40,320 nt of DNA from Oscillatoriales cyanobacterium PMM_0080 (lineage in GTDB: Bacteria; Cyanobacteriota; Cyanobacteriia; Cyanobacteriales; Microcoleaceae): NCBI GenBank assembly GCA_949127775.1, contig CASBQF010000160.1:1-40320 (forward strand). The letters run 5' to 3'. The notes beneath the pieces are model-generated. The model ran no database searches. It worked only from the letters and a program-made list of their open reading frames with translations, and had not been told where the DNA came from. Shown piece after piece: positions 27,473 to 36,681 of the stretch. A program made the translations under genes and the position numbers. The first letter of the stretch is position 1. Each line of letters starts with the position of its first letter.

Positions 27473-27543
27473 CAAAGAGCCTTATTCCCAGTTTCTTTGT
27501 CCTATAATTAACTTGTCTACTCCACTCGAATCATCCCCGAATC

Positions 27544-27963
27544 ATGCTCACACAAGCAAACGCCACACTCTGGCCTAGTCTAATAACTGTTTCAGCATTA
27601 ATTCTCTACTTCGTTGTCACCATCAACGTCGGTAGAGCCAGATTCAAGCACAAAGTTTCCCCTCCGCAGATGACAGGAAACCCAGACTTTGAGCGAGTAT
27701 TGCGAGTGCAGCAAAATACCTTAGAGCAAATGACTCTATTTTTGCCATCGCTGTGGCTCTTCTCACAATTTATCAGCCCAATCTGGGGAGCCGGTATCGG
27801 TGCAATTTGGATAATTGGACGCATTTTATTTGCTTGGGGTTACTATCAAGCGGCGGAAAAACGAGCCGCAGGATTTGGCATTAGTACCTTAGCTACTTTA
27901 ACTTTGCTGGGTGGTTCCTTGATTGGCATCATCATGTCGCTGCTGAAAGTTTCACAGCTATAA
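27544..27963 (+). CDS. MAPEG-family membrane protein
   Basis: 139 residues with four predicted membrane helices (about 8-28, 62-82, 85-103, 112-134). The conserved pattern ERVLRVQQNTLEQMTLFLP (residues 50-68) marks the MAPEG superfamily (microsomal glutathione S-transferase and leukotriene synthase relatives). It would sit in the membrane and conjugate glutathione to hydrophobic or peroxidised lipids; the substrate is unknown. The stop codon TAA is the last part of the CTATAA duplicated around a MITE-like element, which starts at the next base. Confidence 0.88.
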   Translation: MLTQANATLWPSLITVSALILYFVVTINVGRARFKHKVSPPQMTGNPDFERVLRVQQNTLEQMTLFLPSLWLFSQFISPIWGAGIGAIWIIGRILFAWGYYQAAEKRAAGFGISTLATLTLLGGSLIGIIMSLLKVSQL

Positions 27964-28107
27964 CTCAATACGGTTTACTTAACACTATTTCTGCCCCGGA
28001 GATCCCCCTCGCATCCCCCGGATAGTCGGGGGACTTTGAGAGCATTCTTGTCCCCCCCTTTTTTAAGGGGGGTTAGGGGGGATCTCTCTTAAGTAAACCG
28101 TATTGAG
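27964..28107. mobile_element. MITE-like element with 19-bp terminal inverted repeats
   Basis: Perfect 19-bp inverted repeats (CTCAATACGGTTTACTTAA at 27964-27982 and its complement at 28089-28107) bound a 144-bp element. CTATAA occurs directly on both sides (27958-27963 and 28108-28113), as a target-site duplication would. There is no coding capacity. Inside lies an 86-bp repeat (28000-28085) with its own inverted ends. Confidence 0.75.
28000..28085 (+). repeat. Two-hairpin repeat AGATCCCCC...GGGGGATCT, copy A
   Basis: Short ends AGATCCCCC / GGGGGATCT, two GC-rich hairpins, and the joining segment GGGGGACTTTGAGA. A copy in opposite orientation is at 37385-37467. It sits inside the 27964-28107 element. 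Confidence 0.75.
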
Positions 28108-28182
28108 CTATAACTAATATTAGTAGGGTGCCCAGCACCTTACTAATAAAATTAACTCTTCCAAAAATCTTCAGGAGTCAAT

Positions 28183-28365
28183 ATGTCAGAAACCAACAAA
28201 CCCGTATTTCAAATTAATCAGCAACTCTTTCAGCAGCTTACCGAGTGGCAAGAAAAACTTAAACTAGAAGATGAATTAGAAGCAGATTCAGAAGATAAAA
28301 AACCAATTGAGGTTAAAAAATTAACTGATAGTCAAGAAGAGTCTTCAAAAACAGATACTCCCTAG
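28183..28365 (+). CDS. Small acidic hypothetical protein
   Basis: 60 residues, MSETNKPVFQINQQLFQQL at the start, then an acidic, Lys-rich tail (EDELEADSEDKKPIEVKK). It has a good ribosome binding site, CAGGAGTC, 5-6 bases before the ATG. I do not recognise a family; the tail looks disordered. It precedes another small gene by 30 bases, and the two may be co-transcribed. Confidence 0.6.
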   Translation: MSETNKPVFQINQQLFQQLTEWQEKLKLEDELEADSEDKKPIEVKKLTDSQEESSKTDTP

Positions 28366-28395
28366 TTTTTGATAGTTTTAATCAATGGAGAAGCA

Positions 28396-28560
28396 ATGGA
28401 AATTTTGAAACTAGCAATGCTGGAAGCTGAAACGGCTCCTCAATTGGCTGCACTCATTATTGATTACACTCATGAAGAAATGATGCAAGTTTTTCATCAG
28501 CTAGAATGGAAACAGCAGGATAGGATTAAAACTATTTGGAAGACAGTAGATTGTGATTGA
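28396..28560 (+). CDS. Small hypothetical protein
   Basis: 54 residues from the ATG at 28396, preceded by GGAGAAGCA as ribosome binding site; a TTG at 28369 is less likely. The sequence (MEILKLAMLEAETAPQLAAL...HEEMMQVFHQLEWKQQ) is helical and Met/Glu-rich. No family is recognised. It follows the 60-residue gene closely. Confidence 0.55.
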   Translation: MEILKLAMLEAETAPQLAALIIDYTHEEMMQVFHQLEWKQQDRIKTIWKTVDCD

Positions 28561-28563
28561 CAG

Positions 28564-28723
28564 TTGGGTGGGGGCGGGTTTACGAGATTATTGGTTTTAG
28601 CTACAAATTGTTGGTGAACCCGCCCGTACAGAATTCGTGTCTGTTGGGTGGGGGCGGGTTTACGAGATTATTGGTTTTAGCTACAAATTGTTGGTGAACC
28701 CGCCCCTACAGGATTGGTGTCTG
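28564..28723. repeat. 80-bp tandem duplication of a GGCGGGTTT palindrome
   Basis: Two 80-bp copies (28564-28643, 28644-28723) differ at about three positions. Each has arms GGGGGCGGGTTTA / GAACCCGCCC around 35 bases. The second ends one base before the murD stop codon. Confidence 0.85.
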
Positions 28724-30070
28724 TTAAATCAGGGTTTCGAGGCATAATTGACGGAAATGATCGCCTCGCTGCTCGAAGTTTTGGTATTGATCGAAGCTAG
28801 CACAGGCTGGTGAAAGCAACACGACTTTTGCATGGTTTTGTTTGCCTAATTCTACGGATCTCGGAATTGCTCTTTCCATTGTTTCGACTATTTCCCAAGA
28901 ATTGTAATTTGCTTGTTTTAGCCGATCGCCAAAAAGACTCGCTGCATCTCCAATTAACAACACCGCAGCAGCTTTCGCCTTGATTGTCTCAATCCAAGCG
29001 CGATCGTCACCTTCTTTTGCATCACCACCTGCTATTAAAATCGCCGGGGCGCTGACAGCAGCTAATCCGACTTGGGCGGCGTCATAATTAGTCGCTTTGC
29101 TGTCGTTGATGAAATTCATGCCTTCCCAGGTGCCGATGTGTTCGAGCCGATGCGCTACTCCGGGGAATTTGGCAATGGCTTGGGCGATCGCGCTTTTATC
29201 AATTCCCGCCAAATTAGCAGCCGCCACAGCCATTAACAAATTTTGCAAATTGTGCTCTCCCACCATCCGCAAAGACTCAGCCGGCAGAATTTTCTCGCTT
29301 TGAGCGATTACCCAACCGTCTTGAATGTACGCTCCAAAAGCTATATTCCCCAACAAATCTTTTTCACCTTTCACACTCGTCCAACACGCACCAGGCCAAA
29401 TGTCAACTCCTTGCTGCCGCAAACAAGGATCGTCGCCGTTGATGATTTGCAATTCCGACTTGTGCAGCAAATGCGCTTTAATGTTGTAATAATTTTCTAA
29501 AGTTTTGTGGCGGCTGAGGTGATCCGGTGTCAAAGTTGTCAAAACACCGATTCGCGGTGCTACAGACGGCGATGATTCTATCTGATAGCTACTGATTTCG
29601 GCGATTACCCAATCCGGCGGTTTCTCAGCTAAAGCTAATTCGCACGCAGCATAGCCAATATTGCCACAAGCGGGAGCATGAAGCCCGGCTTCGGCAAAAA
29701 TTGCTGCAATTAAAGCAGTAGTGGTAGTTTTGCCGTTAGTTCCGGTAATTGCTACCCAAGGACATTTGAGATAGCGCCACGCGAGAGCCATTTCTCCGAT
29801 TGTTTCAATTCCTAATTCTCGGGCGCGGACTAATGCTGGGCTGTCCCAGGGAACCCCGGGACTTACTACTACCAATTCTATGGATTTGTCGGGTTCAAAA
29901 GATTTACCTAACTCCAGGTTGATGCCTTCGTTAGCTAGTTGCTGTTGCTGTTCGAGTAGGTTTGGGGGCGATGAGCGATCGCTCAATGTTACTTCCCATC
30001 CTTCGCGTTTTAGCAGTCTGGCGGCAGCAATCCCTGATTTTCCTAATCCAATGATATGAGCGATCGGCAT
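28724..30070 (-). CDS. murD: UDP-N-acetylmuramoyl-L-alanine:D-glutamate ligase
   Basis: 448 residues. It adds D-Glu to UDP-MurNAc-Ala in peptidoglycan synthesis in the cytoplasm. The N-terminal domain starts [21 protein letters not shown]; the P-loop is [14 protein letters not shown]; then [17 protein letters not shown] and the C-terminal domain with [19 protein letters not shown] and [12 protein letters not shown]. All are Mur-ligase signatures and length is normal. It stands alone, with repeats on both sides. Confidence 0.95.
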   Translation of the reverse strand: MPIAHIIGLGKSGIAAARLLKREGWEVTLSDRSSPPNLLEQQQQLANEGINLELGKSFEPDKSIELVVVSPGVPWDSPALVRARELGIETIGEMALAWRYLKCPWVAITGTNGKTTTTALIAAIFAEAGLHAPACGNIGYAACELALAEKPPDWVIAEISSYQIESSPSVAPRIGVLTTLTPDHLSRHKTLENYYNIKAHLLHKSELQIINGDDPCLRQQGVDIWPGACWTSVKGEKDLLGNIAFGAYIQDGWVIAQSEKILPAESLRMVGEHNLQNLLMAVAAANLAGIDKSAIAQAIAKFPGVAHRLEHIGTWEGMNFINDSKATNYDAAQVGLAAVSAPAILIAGGDAKEGDDRAWIETIKAKAAAVLLIGDAASLFGDRLKQANYNSWEIVETMERAIPRSVELGKQNHAKVVLLSPACASFDQYQNFEQRGDHFRQLCLETLI

Positions 30071-30129
30071 ACGTTATGTGTGTGATGGAGCGAATTTCCC
30101 TGGTTTTCTAAGTTTACATCTTAACCTTT

Positions 30130-30174
30130 GATTAGTCATTAGTCATTAGTCATCAGTCATCAGTCATTAGTCAG
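30130..30174. repeat. Heptamer repeat ATTAGTC
   Basis: Six tandem copies of ATTAGTC with ATCAGTC variants, in the murD/glyS gap. Confidence 0.85.
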
Positions 30175-30187
30175 TTACACATAATTC

Positions 30188-30373
30188 CTGTAGGGGCGGT
30201 TTCGTCGAAATCTCGATCGCCAATCCAACAATCTGATAAACCCGCCCCTCCGCCCAATTTTACATTAACATTTTACCAATAAATTCACGGTACATTTGTA
30301 TTTTTGGTGGGTGGGGGCGGGTTTTTGAAATGATTCGTATTTGCCATAGATTGTTGGTGAACCCGCCCCTATG
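30188..30373. repeat. Two more GGCGGGTTT palindromic elements
   Basis: Copies at about 30188-30249 and 30304-30373 with the AACCCGCCCCT right arm. The second is closely related to the 80-bp unit next to murD (GGTGGGGGCGGGTTT...TTGTTGGTGAACCCGCCCC). With the heptamer tracts they account for most of the 30071-30473 gap; no gene is visible there. Confidence 0.7.
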
Positions 30374-30438
30374 GCTTGTGAAATCTGTTTGATTTTGGAC
30401 TCGTTTCCAGGTTCTACCTGGGAACCAGTTAAAGCAGT

Positions 30439-30480
30439 TAAAATCCCCCAATCTAAAATCCAAAATCCAAAATCTAAAAT
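30439..30480. repeat. AAAATCC/AAAATCT heptamer repeat overlapping the glyS stop
   Basis: Tandem AAAATCC units continue to 30480 and include the glyS stop codon (complement of CTA at 30474-30476). Confidence 0.75.
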
Positions 30481-32624
30481 CGATTGACGATCGCCCCAAA
30501 GTCAGCCAACACCCGCGCGTGATTCCGCAGCAACCCCAATAAACTCAACCGATTGCGCTTAATTCCCGAGTCAGCATCCATCACCAAAACGCTATCTGGC
30601 CCGTCAAAAAAGTTGCTAACAGTCGGAGCAATTTCAGTCAAACTATCTACCAATAGTTGATAATTTCGGGTTTGCTTCGACAATTGAGTTTGCGGCACTA
30701 ACTGCACTAAAGCGTCGTAGAAAGCTGGTTCGGACGACTTTTGAAATAACTCTGGTTTCACCACAGTTTTCGGTTCCAATTCTAGCTTATCCAAATCTCC
30801 TTGAGCTGCCAAACGAGTTGAACGATTGACTGTTTCGTAAATTTTATCCAATGTATTGTTATTGCGGATTTGCTGCAAGAAAAGCGCTCTTTCCAAAGCA
30901 TCCAACAAATCTCGCAATGCTCGTTCCGTATATTCTGGGTCATTTTCCCCCAAGACTGCATTTACTAAGTCGTAATCTACATTCTTTTCTTCTTGTAGCA
31001 AAGTGCGAATTCTTTGCAAGAAAAACTCGGACAATTGTGATAGTAATTCTGGGCTGGTTTCCGGGCGAATTACTATAAATTCAGCAACACTTTCTGCGAG
31101 TAACTGATGCAAATTGACTGGCAACTGAGCCGCCCAAATAATGTTAACTATCGCATTGGCTGCGCGCCGCAAAGCAAAAGGATCGGAGGAACCAGTCGGC
31201 AACATTCCTAAGCCGAAGATGCTGACTAAAGTGTCTAATTTGTCGGCAATTCCGACAATTTGGCCTGTCAAAGTTTGGGGCAGATTGTCGCCCGCACCTT
31301 TGGGCAAATAATGCTCAAAAATTGCTGTGGCTACGGCTTCCGATTCGCCACTGGCTAGGGCATATTTTTGTCCCATGATTCCTTGCATTTCGGGAAGTTC
31401 GTAAACCATTTGGGTTACGAGATCGGCTTTGCAAAGTAAGGCTGCTCTTGCTATGCTCGCGTTTTCTGCTGCGGTTAGTTGCAGTTGATTTGCGATCAGG
31501 CTGGCAATCTTGCCCAGTCGATCGACCTTTTCCCGCACTGTACCCAAATCTTCCTGGAAAGTGACTGTTTCCAATTTGGGCAAATAATCCTCTAGAGGCT
31601 TTGCCAAGTCTGCTTTGTAGAAAAACTGACCGTCTGCTAATCTCGCCCGCACGACTCGCTCGTTTCCGGCGGCAATAATCGCCGATTTAGCCGGATCGCC
31701 GTTGGAAATGGTAATGAAATATGGCAACAGTTCGGGGAAATCAGGGTTTTTGAGAATAGGAAAATAGCGCTGGTTGGTGACAATAATTGTGGTGATCACT
31801 TCCGGCGGCAAGATCAAAAATTCGTCGTCGAATTTGCCGACAACAGCATTCGGCCATTCTACCAAATCAGTAACTTCTTCTAATAAGTCATCGGTAATAT
31901 CGGCGTAACCACCTTGTTTTGTGGCGGCGGCTTCTACTTGGGCTTTAATTTGAGTTTTGCGCTGTTGTCGATCGACTTCCACGCAAGCAGCCCGCAGAAA
32001 CTCGACATAATCCTCGGCTTGGGGAATCGAGACTGGTTGCGGATGTAACACTCGGTGGCCTTGGGAAATGCGATCGCTCTTCACCGTATCTGAACCGCTA
32101 ACCAACGTAATTGGCAGTACCGTATCATCAAGTAACGCCACGATCGATCGAATTGGGCGCGGAAATTTCAAATCCCCGTCAGCCCAGCGCATGAACCTCT
32201 TACCTTCCAATTTGCCAATCCACAGCGGCACAAGTTCGGCCAAAATATCCGCCGTCATCCGCCCCGGAATCTTTTTCAGTACAAACACAAAATCGCCCTT
32301 ATCTGTAGCGCGAACTTCCAAAGCATCAATTTCTACGCCCTGCTTTTTCGCAAAACCTTCTGCTGCTTTCGTCGGTTTGCCATCTTTAAAAGCCGAAGTC
32401 GCGGGCGGCCCCTTTACCTCTTCTTCTCTGTCTAATTGCTGAACGGGCAGTCCTTTTACCAGAAGCGCCAAACGCCTGGGAGTAGCGTATACATGAATTG
32501 ATTCATTTGTCAAGAACTGTTCCGAAAGAGTTGCAGGCACGAGTCGCTGCCATTGTTGGGCGCCCTCTTTGACAAATGACGCGGGCAGTTCTTCTGTACC
32601 GAGTTCTAATAAAAAGTTAGGCAT
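30474..32624 (-). CDS. glyS: Glycyl-tRNA synthetase beta subunit
   Basis: 716 residues starting [21 protein letters not shown], the characteristic GlyS N-terminus, with RFMRWADG and [20 protein letters not shown] (HD-like core) and the C-terminal anticodon-binding helices. With the alpha subunit GlyQ, encoded elsewhere, it charges tRNA-Gly. Length is normal. Its end lies in a heptamer repeat. Divergent from hetZ, with 232 bases between the two starts that include a GTTGACA heptamer array. Confidence 0.96.
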   Translation of the reverse strand: MPNFLLELGTEELPASFVKEGAQQWQRLVPATLSEQFLTNESIHVYATPRRLALLVKGLPVQQLDREEEVKGPPATSAFKDGKPTKAAEGFAKKQGVEIDALEVRATDKGDFVFVLKKIPGRMTADILAELVPLWIGKLEGKRFMRWADGDLKFPRPIRSIVALLDDTVLPITLVSGSDTVKSDRISQGHRVLHPQPVSIPQAEDYVEFLRAACVEVDRQQRKTQIKAQVEAAATKQGGYADITDDLLEEVTDLVEWPNAVVGKFDDEFLILPPEVITTIIVTNQRYFPILKNPDFPELLPYFITISNGDPAKSAIIAAGNERVVRARLADGQFFYKADLAKPLEDYLPKLETVTFQEDLGTVREKVDRLGKIASLIANQLQLTAAENASIARAALLCKADLVTQMVYELPEMQGIMGQKYALASGESEAVATAIFEHYLPKGAGDNLPQTLTGQIVGIADKLDTLVSIFGLGMLPTGSSDPFALRRAANAIVNIIWAAQLPVNLHQLLAESVAEFIVIRPETSPELLSQLSEFFLQRIRTLLQEEKNVDYDLVNAVLGENDPEYTERALRDLLDALERALFLQQIRNNNTLDKIYETVNRSTRLAAQGDLDKLELEPKTVVKPELFQKSSEPAFYDALVQLVPQTQLSKQTRNYQLLVDSLTEIAPTVSNFFDGPDSVLVMDADSGIKRNRLSLLGLLRNHARVLADFGAIVNRF

Positions 32625-32637
32625 ATCGCACCTTCAT

Positions 32638-32668
32638 TCAGTTGACAGTTGACAGTTGACAGTTGACA
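32638..32668. repeat. Heptamer repeat GTTGACA
   Basis: Four tandem units 14 bases before the glyS start, in the glyS/hetZ divergent promoter region. Confidence 0.85.
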
Positions 32669-32792
32669 GCGACCTCTACCTGAAAGGAAGAGGATTGGAG
32701 TAATGAATCGTCTTTTTTTAATTTCTCCCGAGCGGGGAGAGGCTTTAAACCAATTATTTCTGGTAATGGAATTTTGTTTAGGGTAGTTTAAG

Positions 32793-32862
32793 GGACATTT
32801 CCTATAATTCTTGTGTAACAGGCTTTCGGGCCTGGTCAAAATAGGCTTTTTAGAAGATGTCT
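32793..32862 (+). repeat. 70-bp inverted-repeat element, copy A (over the hetZ start)
   Basis: Ends GACATTTCC and GATGTCT are imperfect inverted repeats. The interior holds a conserved AATTCTTGTG, the hairpin AGGCTTTCGGGCCT and GGCTTTTTAG. The ATG proposed as hetZ start (32857) lies in its right end. A second 70-bp copy is at 34465-34534 in the same orientation. Confidence 0.7.
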
Positions 32863-34092
32863 AAGGGTAATTTGCCCGATCGGACAATCGTATATCTCAA
32901 AAACACTCAAAAGTCGAGCATACCACGTAGAATCGGGTGTGAAAGACAATATTCTCAACAGCCCATGACCTTGGCGGAAAGACTAGCACAAGATTGGAAG
33001 TCTCGACTCGAAAAAGATTGCCCGGACGAAAATTCTAGCACTCGCGAGAGTGTTGTCCGCTGGCTGTTGGGAGACAAGCCAGAAAGATTTGACACTCTCA
33101 ATCCCACTCAACTAACTGTCGCCTCTGGTGCGATCGACTTTTTATATCGAATTTTGAAGCAGCGGTATCTTGGAGTAGCGCCAGAAAGAGCTTACCGCAA
33201 CTTGATCGGGCGGTTGGGCGGTTTGGTGGTGCTGCGACAAAAAATCCAAGCGTGGGTTTCCCTCTCGCGCGACAGACAGCGGAGTGCGGTAGAGGTATTG
33301 CAAGAAGTGATTCAGGAAATGCTGAATTCCGATCGCTATCTCCAGCAGCAAGTCGCCTGGATTACCGAATGCACAACAGACAAACGCCTCCGAAATGCTT
33401 TGCTGCTAGCGAGCACAGAAGAATACTGCTTGCGCCCGATCCGCAACCAGCCACTGCTGGTGTATCGCTTCGTCAACTACCTGCGACGCTCCCAGCGGGG
33501 CGGATTGACGCAAGTCCCAGCCGGAGACTGGGTGCGGCTGGTGTCGGAACAGATTACGCCAGACGAGACAGACGAACCGCTGAGCCTACTAGACGCAGAG
33601 GCGATGTCCGAGTACCGAGTAAATCAAGCTTGGGAAGAGCGACAAGCGACTCGCCAGATTGTCCAGGAAGAATTTGAAAATTACTTGGAGGCCCAAGTCG
33701 ATCCGCTGGCTTCCCGGTGGCTGAAACTTTACCTACAAGGCCGTTCTCAAGAGGCAATTGCTGAGGATTTGAACGTTCCGATCAAGCAAATTTACCGCTT
33801 GCGAGAAAAAGTCAGCTACCACGCAATCAGGGTTTTTGCAGTCAAACAAGCACCGGAATTGGTCGCCAACTGGCTCGAAACTTCGCTCAAAGAACACAGT
33901 TTGGGCTTGACTCCGGCTCAGTGGCAGCAATATTTACAAGAACTCACCCCGGTGCAGCGGCAGTTGGTAGAATCGCTCAAAGCAGGGAAAAGTGTAGAAA
34001 CGATCGCCTCTGAATTGAAGCTGAAAACCAATCAAGTCATCGGCGAGTGGAGCAAACTCTATTTAGCAGCTCAATCTCTCCGCAACGAGTAA
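32857..34092 (+). CDS. hetZ: HetZ-like heterocyst/cell-pattern regulator
   Basis: 411 residues. The body (from about 37, MTLAERLAQDWKSRLEKDC) matches HetZ, a DNA-binding regulator of early heterocyst differentiation in Anabaena that is conserved in filamentous cyanobacteria, including many that make no heterocysts. Two helix-turn-helix-like segments are near the end (QEAIAEDLNVPIKQIYRLREK, in pieces of the usual sigma-region-4 look, and SVETIASELKLKTNQVI). Downstream lies patU, as in other filamentous species. The first 36 residues are suspect: ATG 32857 lies in a repeat element, and ATG 32965 is the alternative. With the first start, length is close to the roughly 400 residues I recall. Confidence 0.8.
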   Translation: MSKGNLPDRTIVYLKNTQKSSIPRRIGCERQYSQQPMTLAERLAQDWKSRLEKDCPDENSSTRESVVRWLLGDKPERFDTLNPTQLTVASGAIDFLYRILKQRYLGVAPERAYRNLIGRLGGLVVLRQKIQAWVSLSRDRQRSAVEVLQEVIQEMLNSDRYLQQQVAWITECTTDKRLRNALLLASTEEYCLRPIRNQPLLVYRFVNYLRRSQRGGLTQVPAGDWVRLVSEQITPDETDEPLSLLDAEAMSEYRVNQAWEERQATRQIVQEEFENYLEAQVDPLASRWLKLYLQGRSQEAIAEDLNVPIKQIYRLREKVSYHAIRVFAVKQAPELVANWLETSLKEHSLGLTPAQWQQYLQELTPVQRQLVESLKAGKSVETIASELKLKTNQVIGEWSKLYLAAQSLRNE

Positions 34093-34768
34093 ATTCGTAA
34101 TGTGTGGCGAGCAATTGCTAACTGTTAATCGGTGGTAGCATTTTTGATAATTAGGGCTACAAATCAATTCCCTTAAAGTCACAGAGTGCGGAGAGTTTCC
34201 CCCGATCGCACACTGTATCAAATCTGTATCAAACAATCAGCGTGCGATCGGCTCGGGATCTAGCAGCTTGCAGCGTCATAAGTGCGATCGGGAATGCTAG
34301 TAGTGAACTCTTTAGGGTAAGATGCTAGCATCCCCGATCGACTTTTCAGGATTTTTTAACCAATCCTCAATTAAGCGGTTGCCCCTAATCATCAGTTGTG
34401 TTGCATCCATAATTACTGGCGCATCGATCGCGTAATTATCTCGTTGTCAGCCACGGGAATCAATAGACATCTCCCAGAATTCTTGTGAAAGAGGCCCGAA
34501 AGCCTGTTCAAAGCAGGCTTTTTAGGAAATGTCTAATCTCAGCCGATCGATCGTTCCTCGATAGTGTGCCAGCCATTATCTAATTGTCAATTTTTCGGTA
34601 AAATTTGAGACAGGAATACAGAAGAGAGAAAATTCTGAGATGGAATATTTTTCATCAAAGCTTCCGGTTTTCAGATGACTAGATCCGTCAGGGAAGTTGC
34701 AGCACTTAATTTTATCGCATCAGGTTGGTGCATTGGGAACGATCGAGCTTCCGACTATAAAACAGCTA
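34093..34768. other. Long leader region between hetZ and patU
   Basis: About 675 bases without a gene. It contains several GCGATCG sites and the second 70-bp element (34465-34534), about 300 bases before patU. Known hetZ and patU genes in other species have long regulatory leaders; no HetR-type palindrome is recognisable here. Confidence 0.5.
34465..34534 (+). repeat. 70-bp inverted-repeat element, copy B (before patU)
   Basis: Same length and orientation as 32793-32862, about three-quarters identical, with ends AGACATCTCC / GGAAATGTCT. Its hairpin AGGCCCGAAAGCCT is the exact reverse complement of the corresponding 14 bases in copy A. AAAGCCTG-TTCAAAG-CAGGCTTTTTA could also act as a terminator after hetZ. 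Confidence 0.7.
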
Positions 34769-35836
34769 ATGGTACATACATCTTCAACAGACTCCGCCGC
34801 GGCTACAATGGACTCCGATCGAATATTTCAACTAATCGACACAGTTGTCCCCTTTGAAGCCTGCCTTTACTATCAAGTTTTGCCTCTATCTTTAGAAGGC
34901 AATCTATTTAAATTGGGCGTAGTCGATGCGCAAGACGACTCCGCCTTGGACTACGTGCAGCGGATTTTAGCTTACATGAATTGTTCAGTTACAACGGAGC
35001 CAATTGCGACAGAAATTCAGCGCTCGATGCTCTCAGCATACTTGCTCCACGGGAGCCAGCTCAGAGAACCGAGTCAAACAGAAACAGAAACCATAGCAGC
35101 TCCAACACCCAAACCCGCACCAACTTTCCCATCTGAAGCAGAAACCCTGCTGTCTGTGCCTACACCCTCCATTCCCGCTGCTCGCGATCGGTTAAAACCC
35201 GCTGTCGATGAGGTTTCCTTGATGTCCCCAAAGCTATCGGTTTTGAATATCGAGGCCTTGCACTTGTCAAGCCCTGTCGAAATTTTGGCAACTTTACCCG
35301 CACCCCAACTGCTGCAAGAATTGCTCGGCAGAATATTGCTCGAAGGTATCGGTAGGCTGTTTTTTGAGCGACAGCAGTTGGCGGGCCGAATTCTCTGGAG
35401 TCAAGACGGCGTTTTGAAATCCATGCTAGAAGGTATCGAACCCCTATTGTTTCAAGACGTGATCGACGAGTTAAAGCGGCTGACAGATATGCCTCCGAGT
35501 CGAGTCGAACACATACAACAGGTAGAAGTCGAGCGAATTTATCAAGAAACTCATTTATTATTGCGCTTGCGGGTGATGCCTGCCAACGGCGGCGAAGAAG
35601 CAACGCTACAAGTGTTGCGGGGAGCAGCTTTGAGGTTTTATGAGCAGCAGCAGTTGTCTACTTTGAGTCGGGATGCACTACGATTAGCTCAGGAATTGCA
35701 GCGAAAAGTCAATCAAATTCGCGATCGAACTCGACTTGCTCCCATGCCATTAGAAGGTTTACCGGCTTTGGAAAGAGTTGTCAGAAATGTTGACAATCAA
35801 ATAGAAGCTTTAATGAACCAACACAATCTTCAGTAA
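34769..35836 (+). CDS. patU: PatU-like heterocyst pattern protein (single, unsplit gene)
   Basis: 355 residues from ATG 34769; ATG 34808 (MDSDRIFQLIDTVVPFEACL) is an equally possible start, and TTG 34697 less so. The N-terminal about 90 residues resemble the MshEN fold at the start of type II secretion/pilus ATPases (KLGVVDAQDDSALDYVQRIL); a Pro/Thr-rich linker follows; the C-terminal about 190 residues (LSSPVEILATLPAPQLLQELLGRILLEG... to the Gln-rich end) correspond to PatU3. In Anabaena PCC 7120 patU is split into patU5 and patU3 beside hetZ; here it is whole. The role is in heterocyst pattern there; in a non-heterocystous filament it is unknown. No catalytic motif is seen. Confidence 0.72.
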   Translation: MVHTSSTDSAAATMDSDRIFQLIDTVVPFEACLYYQVLPLSLEGNLFKLGVVDAQDDSALDYVQRILAYMNCSVTTEPIATEIQRSMLSAYLLHGSQLREPSQTETETIAAPTPKPAPTFPSEAETLLSVPTPSIPAARDRLKPAVDEVSLMSPKLSVLNIEALHLSSPVEILATLPAPQLLQELLGRILLEGIGRLFFERQQLAGRILWSQDGVLKSMLEGIEPLLFQDVIDELKRLTDMPPSRVEHIQQVEVERIYQETHLLLRLRVMPANGGEEATLQVLRGAALRFYEQQQLSTLSRDALRLAQELQRKVNQIRDRTRLAPMPLEGLPALERVVRNVDNQIEALMNQHNLQ

Positions 35837-35865
35837 TATCAATTCCGGTTCCACCGTCAGGTGAT

Positions 35866-35902
35866 GTTGACTGTTAACTGTTAACTGTTAGCTGTTAACT
35901 GC
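35866..35902. repeat. Heptamer repeat GTTAACT
   Basis: Five tandem units (one GTTAGCT) between patU and the 138-bp element. Confidence 0.8.
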
Positions 35903-35908
35903 TATATC

Positions 35909-36046
35909 ATATCGTTTCCGGTTGCATCGGAATTAATATTACCGGAAATGAGGAGACGGCAGTGCCGTGTCCCTACAATTAATCTGGGGTAGGGACACGG
36001 CACTGCCGTCTCCTCTATATCATTCCGGTGCAACCGGAATTGATAT
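35909..36046 (+). mobile_element. 138-bp inverted-repeat (MITE-like) element, copy 1
   Basis: Outer ends ATATCGTTTCCGGTTGCA and (complement) ATATCAATTCCGGTTGCA, and perfect inner 25-bp arms (35952-35976, 35989-36013) around a 12-base loop. It has no coding capacity. A near-identical copy in opposite orientation ends the window (40187-40320). Its last base is the first base of the rnd stop codon's complement. Confidence 0.75.
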
Positions 36047-36681
36047 CATCCGTGATCAAAAACATCCTTATATTGCAACAAATCCAGACTTACAAAAACT
36101 GGCAAACACTGAAAACATTGCTGTGCAACTTCCCAACGCTCCTCTCGCTGCAACATCATAGTCAACTTTTGTTTAGCGCTCAACAAATAGCGAACATCAT
36201 TAGCAGCATAATTTAGTTGATCATCAGAAAGATTAGTAGCATTTCCCCAGTCAGAACTTTGAGAAGTTTTATTTAATTCTACCTTTTCCAATTCTAGAAT
36301 CAACTCTTTCAGTCCGTGTCTATTAGTATAAGTTCTCGCAAGTTTACTAGCTAATTTAGTACAGAAAACTGGTGCAATGTCAATACTGAGATTTTGACGC
36401 ATTGTTGCCATATCAAATCGCGCAAAGTGAAATACCTTCTCAATCTTCTCAGCTTCCATTAACCTCTTCAAATTCGGCGCTGCTGTCTGGCCTTTAGCAA
36501 TCCGCACCACTGCGACTTTGCCTTCAGGATTGCACAACTGTACCAAACATAGCCGATCGCGCCACGGCATCAAACCCATCGTTTCGGTATCAACCGCGAT
36601 CGCCTCCGCCGTCAAATAATAGGATAACAGATCATCGGGAAGATCGCGATCGCACACTTGAAAATTTGGAAAATCTATCAT
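36046..36681 (-). CDS. rnd: RNase D-like 3'-5' exonuclease (DEDDy)
   Basis: 211 residues, the exonuclease domain only, without the HRDC domains of long RNase D. DEDD residues are visible: AVDTETMG (Asp31, Glu33), FHFARFD (second Asp), and YAANDVRYL (Tyr and Asp of the y-type third motif). It trims RNA 3' ends, probably of tRNA or structured RNAs; a ribonuclease H-like exonuclease of other function cannot be excluded. The stop codon overlaps a MITE-like element, and a heptamer array starts right at the ATG (36682). Confidence 0.88.
   Translation of the reverse strand: MIDFPNFQVCDRDLPDDLLSYYLTAEAIAVDTETMGLMPWRDRLCLVQLCNPEGKVAVVRIAKGQTAAPNLKRLMEAEKIEKVFHFARFDMATMRQNLSIDIAPVFCTKLASKLARTYTNRHGLKELILELEKVELNKTSQSSDWGNATNLSDDQLNYAANDVRYLLSAKQKLTMMLQREERWEVAQQCFQCLPVFVSLDLLQYKDVFDHG

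Noticed and set aside
32690-32860. HetR binding site before hetZ
   Set aside because: No palindrome resembling the known HetR target could be found by eye.
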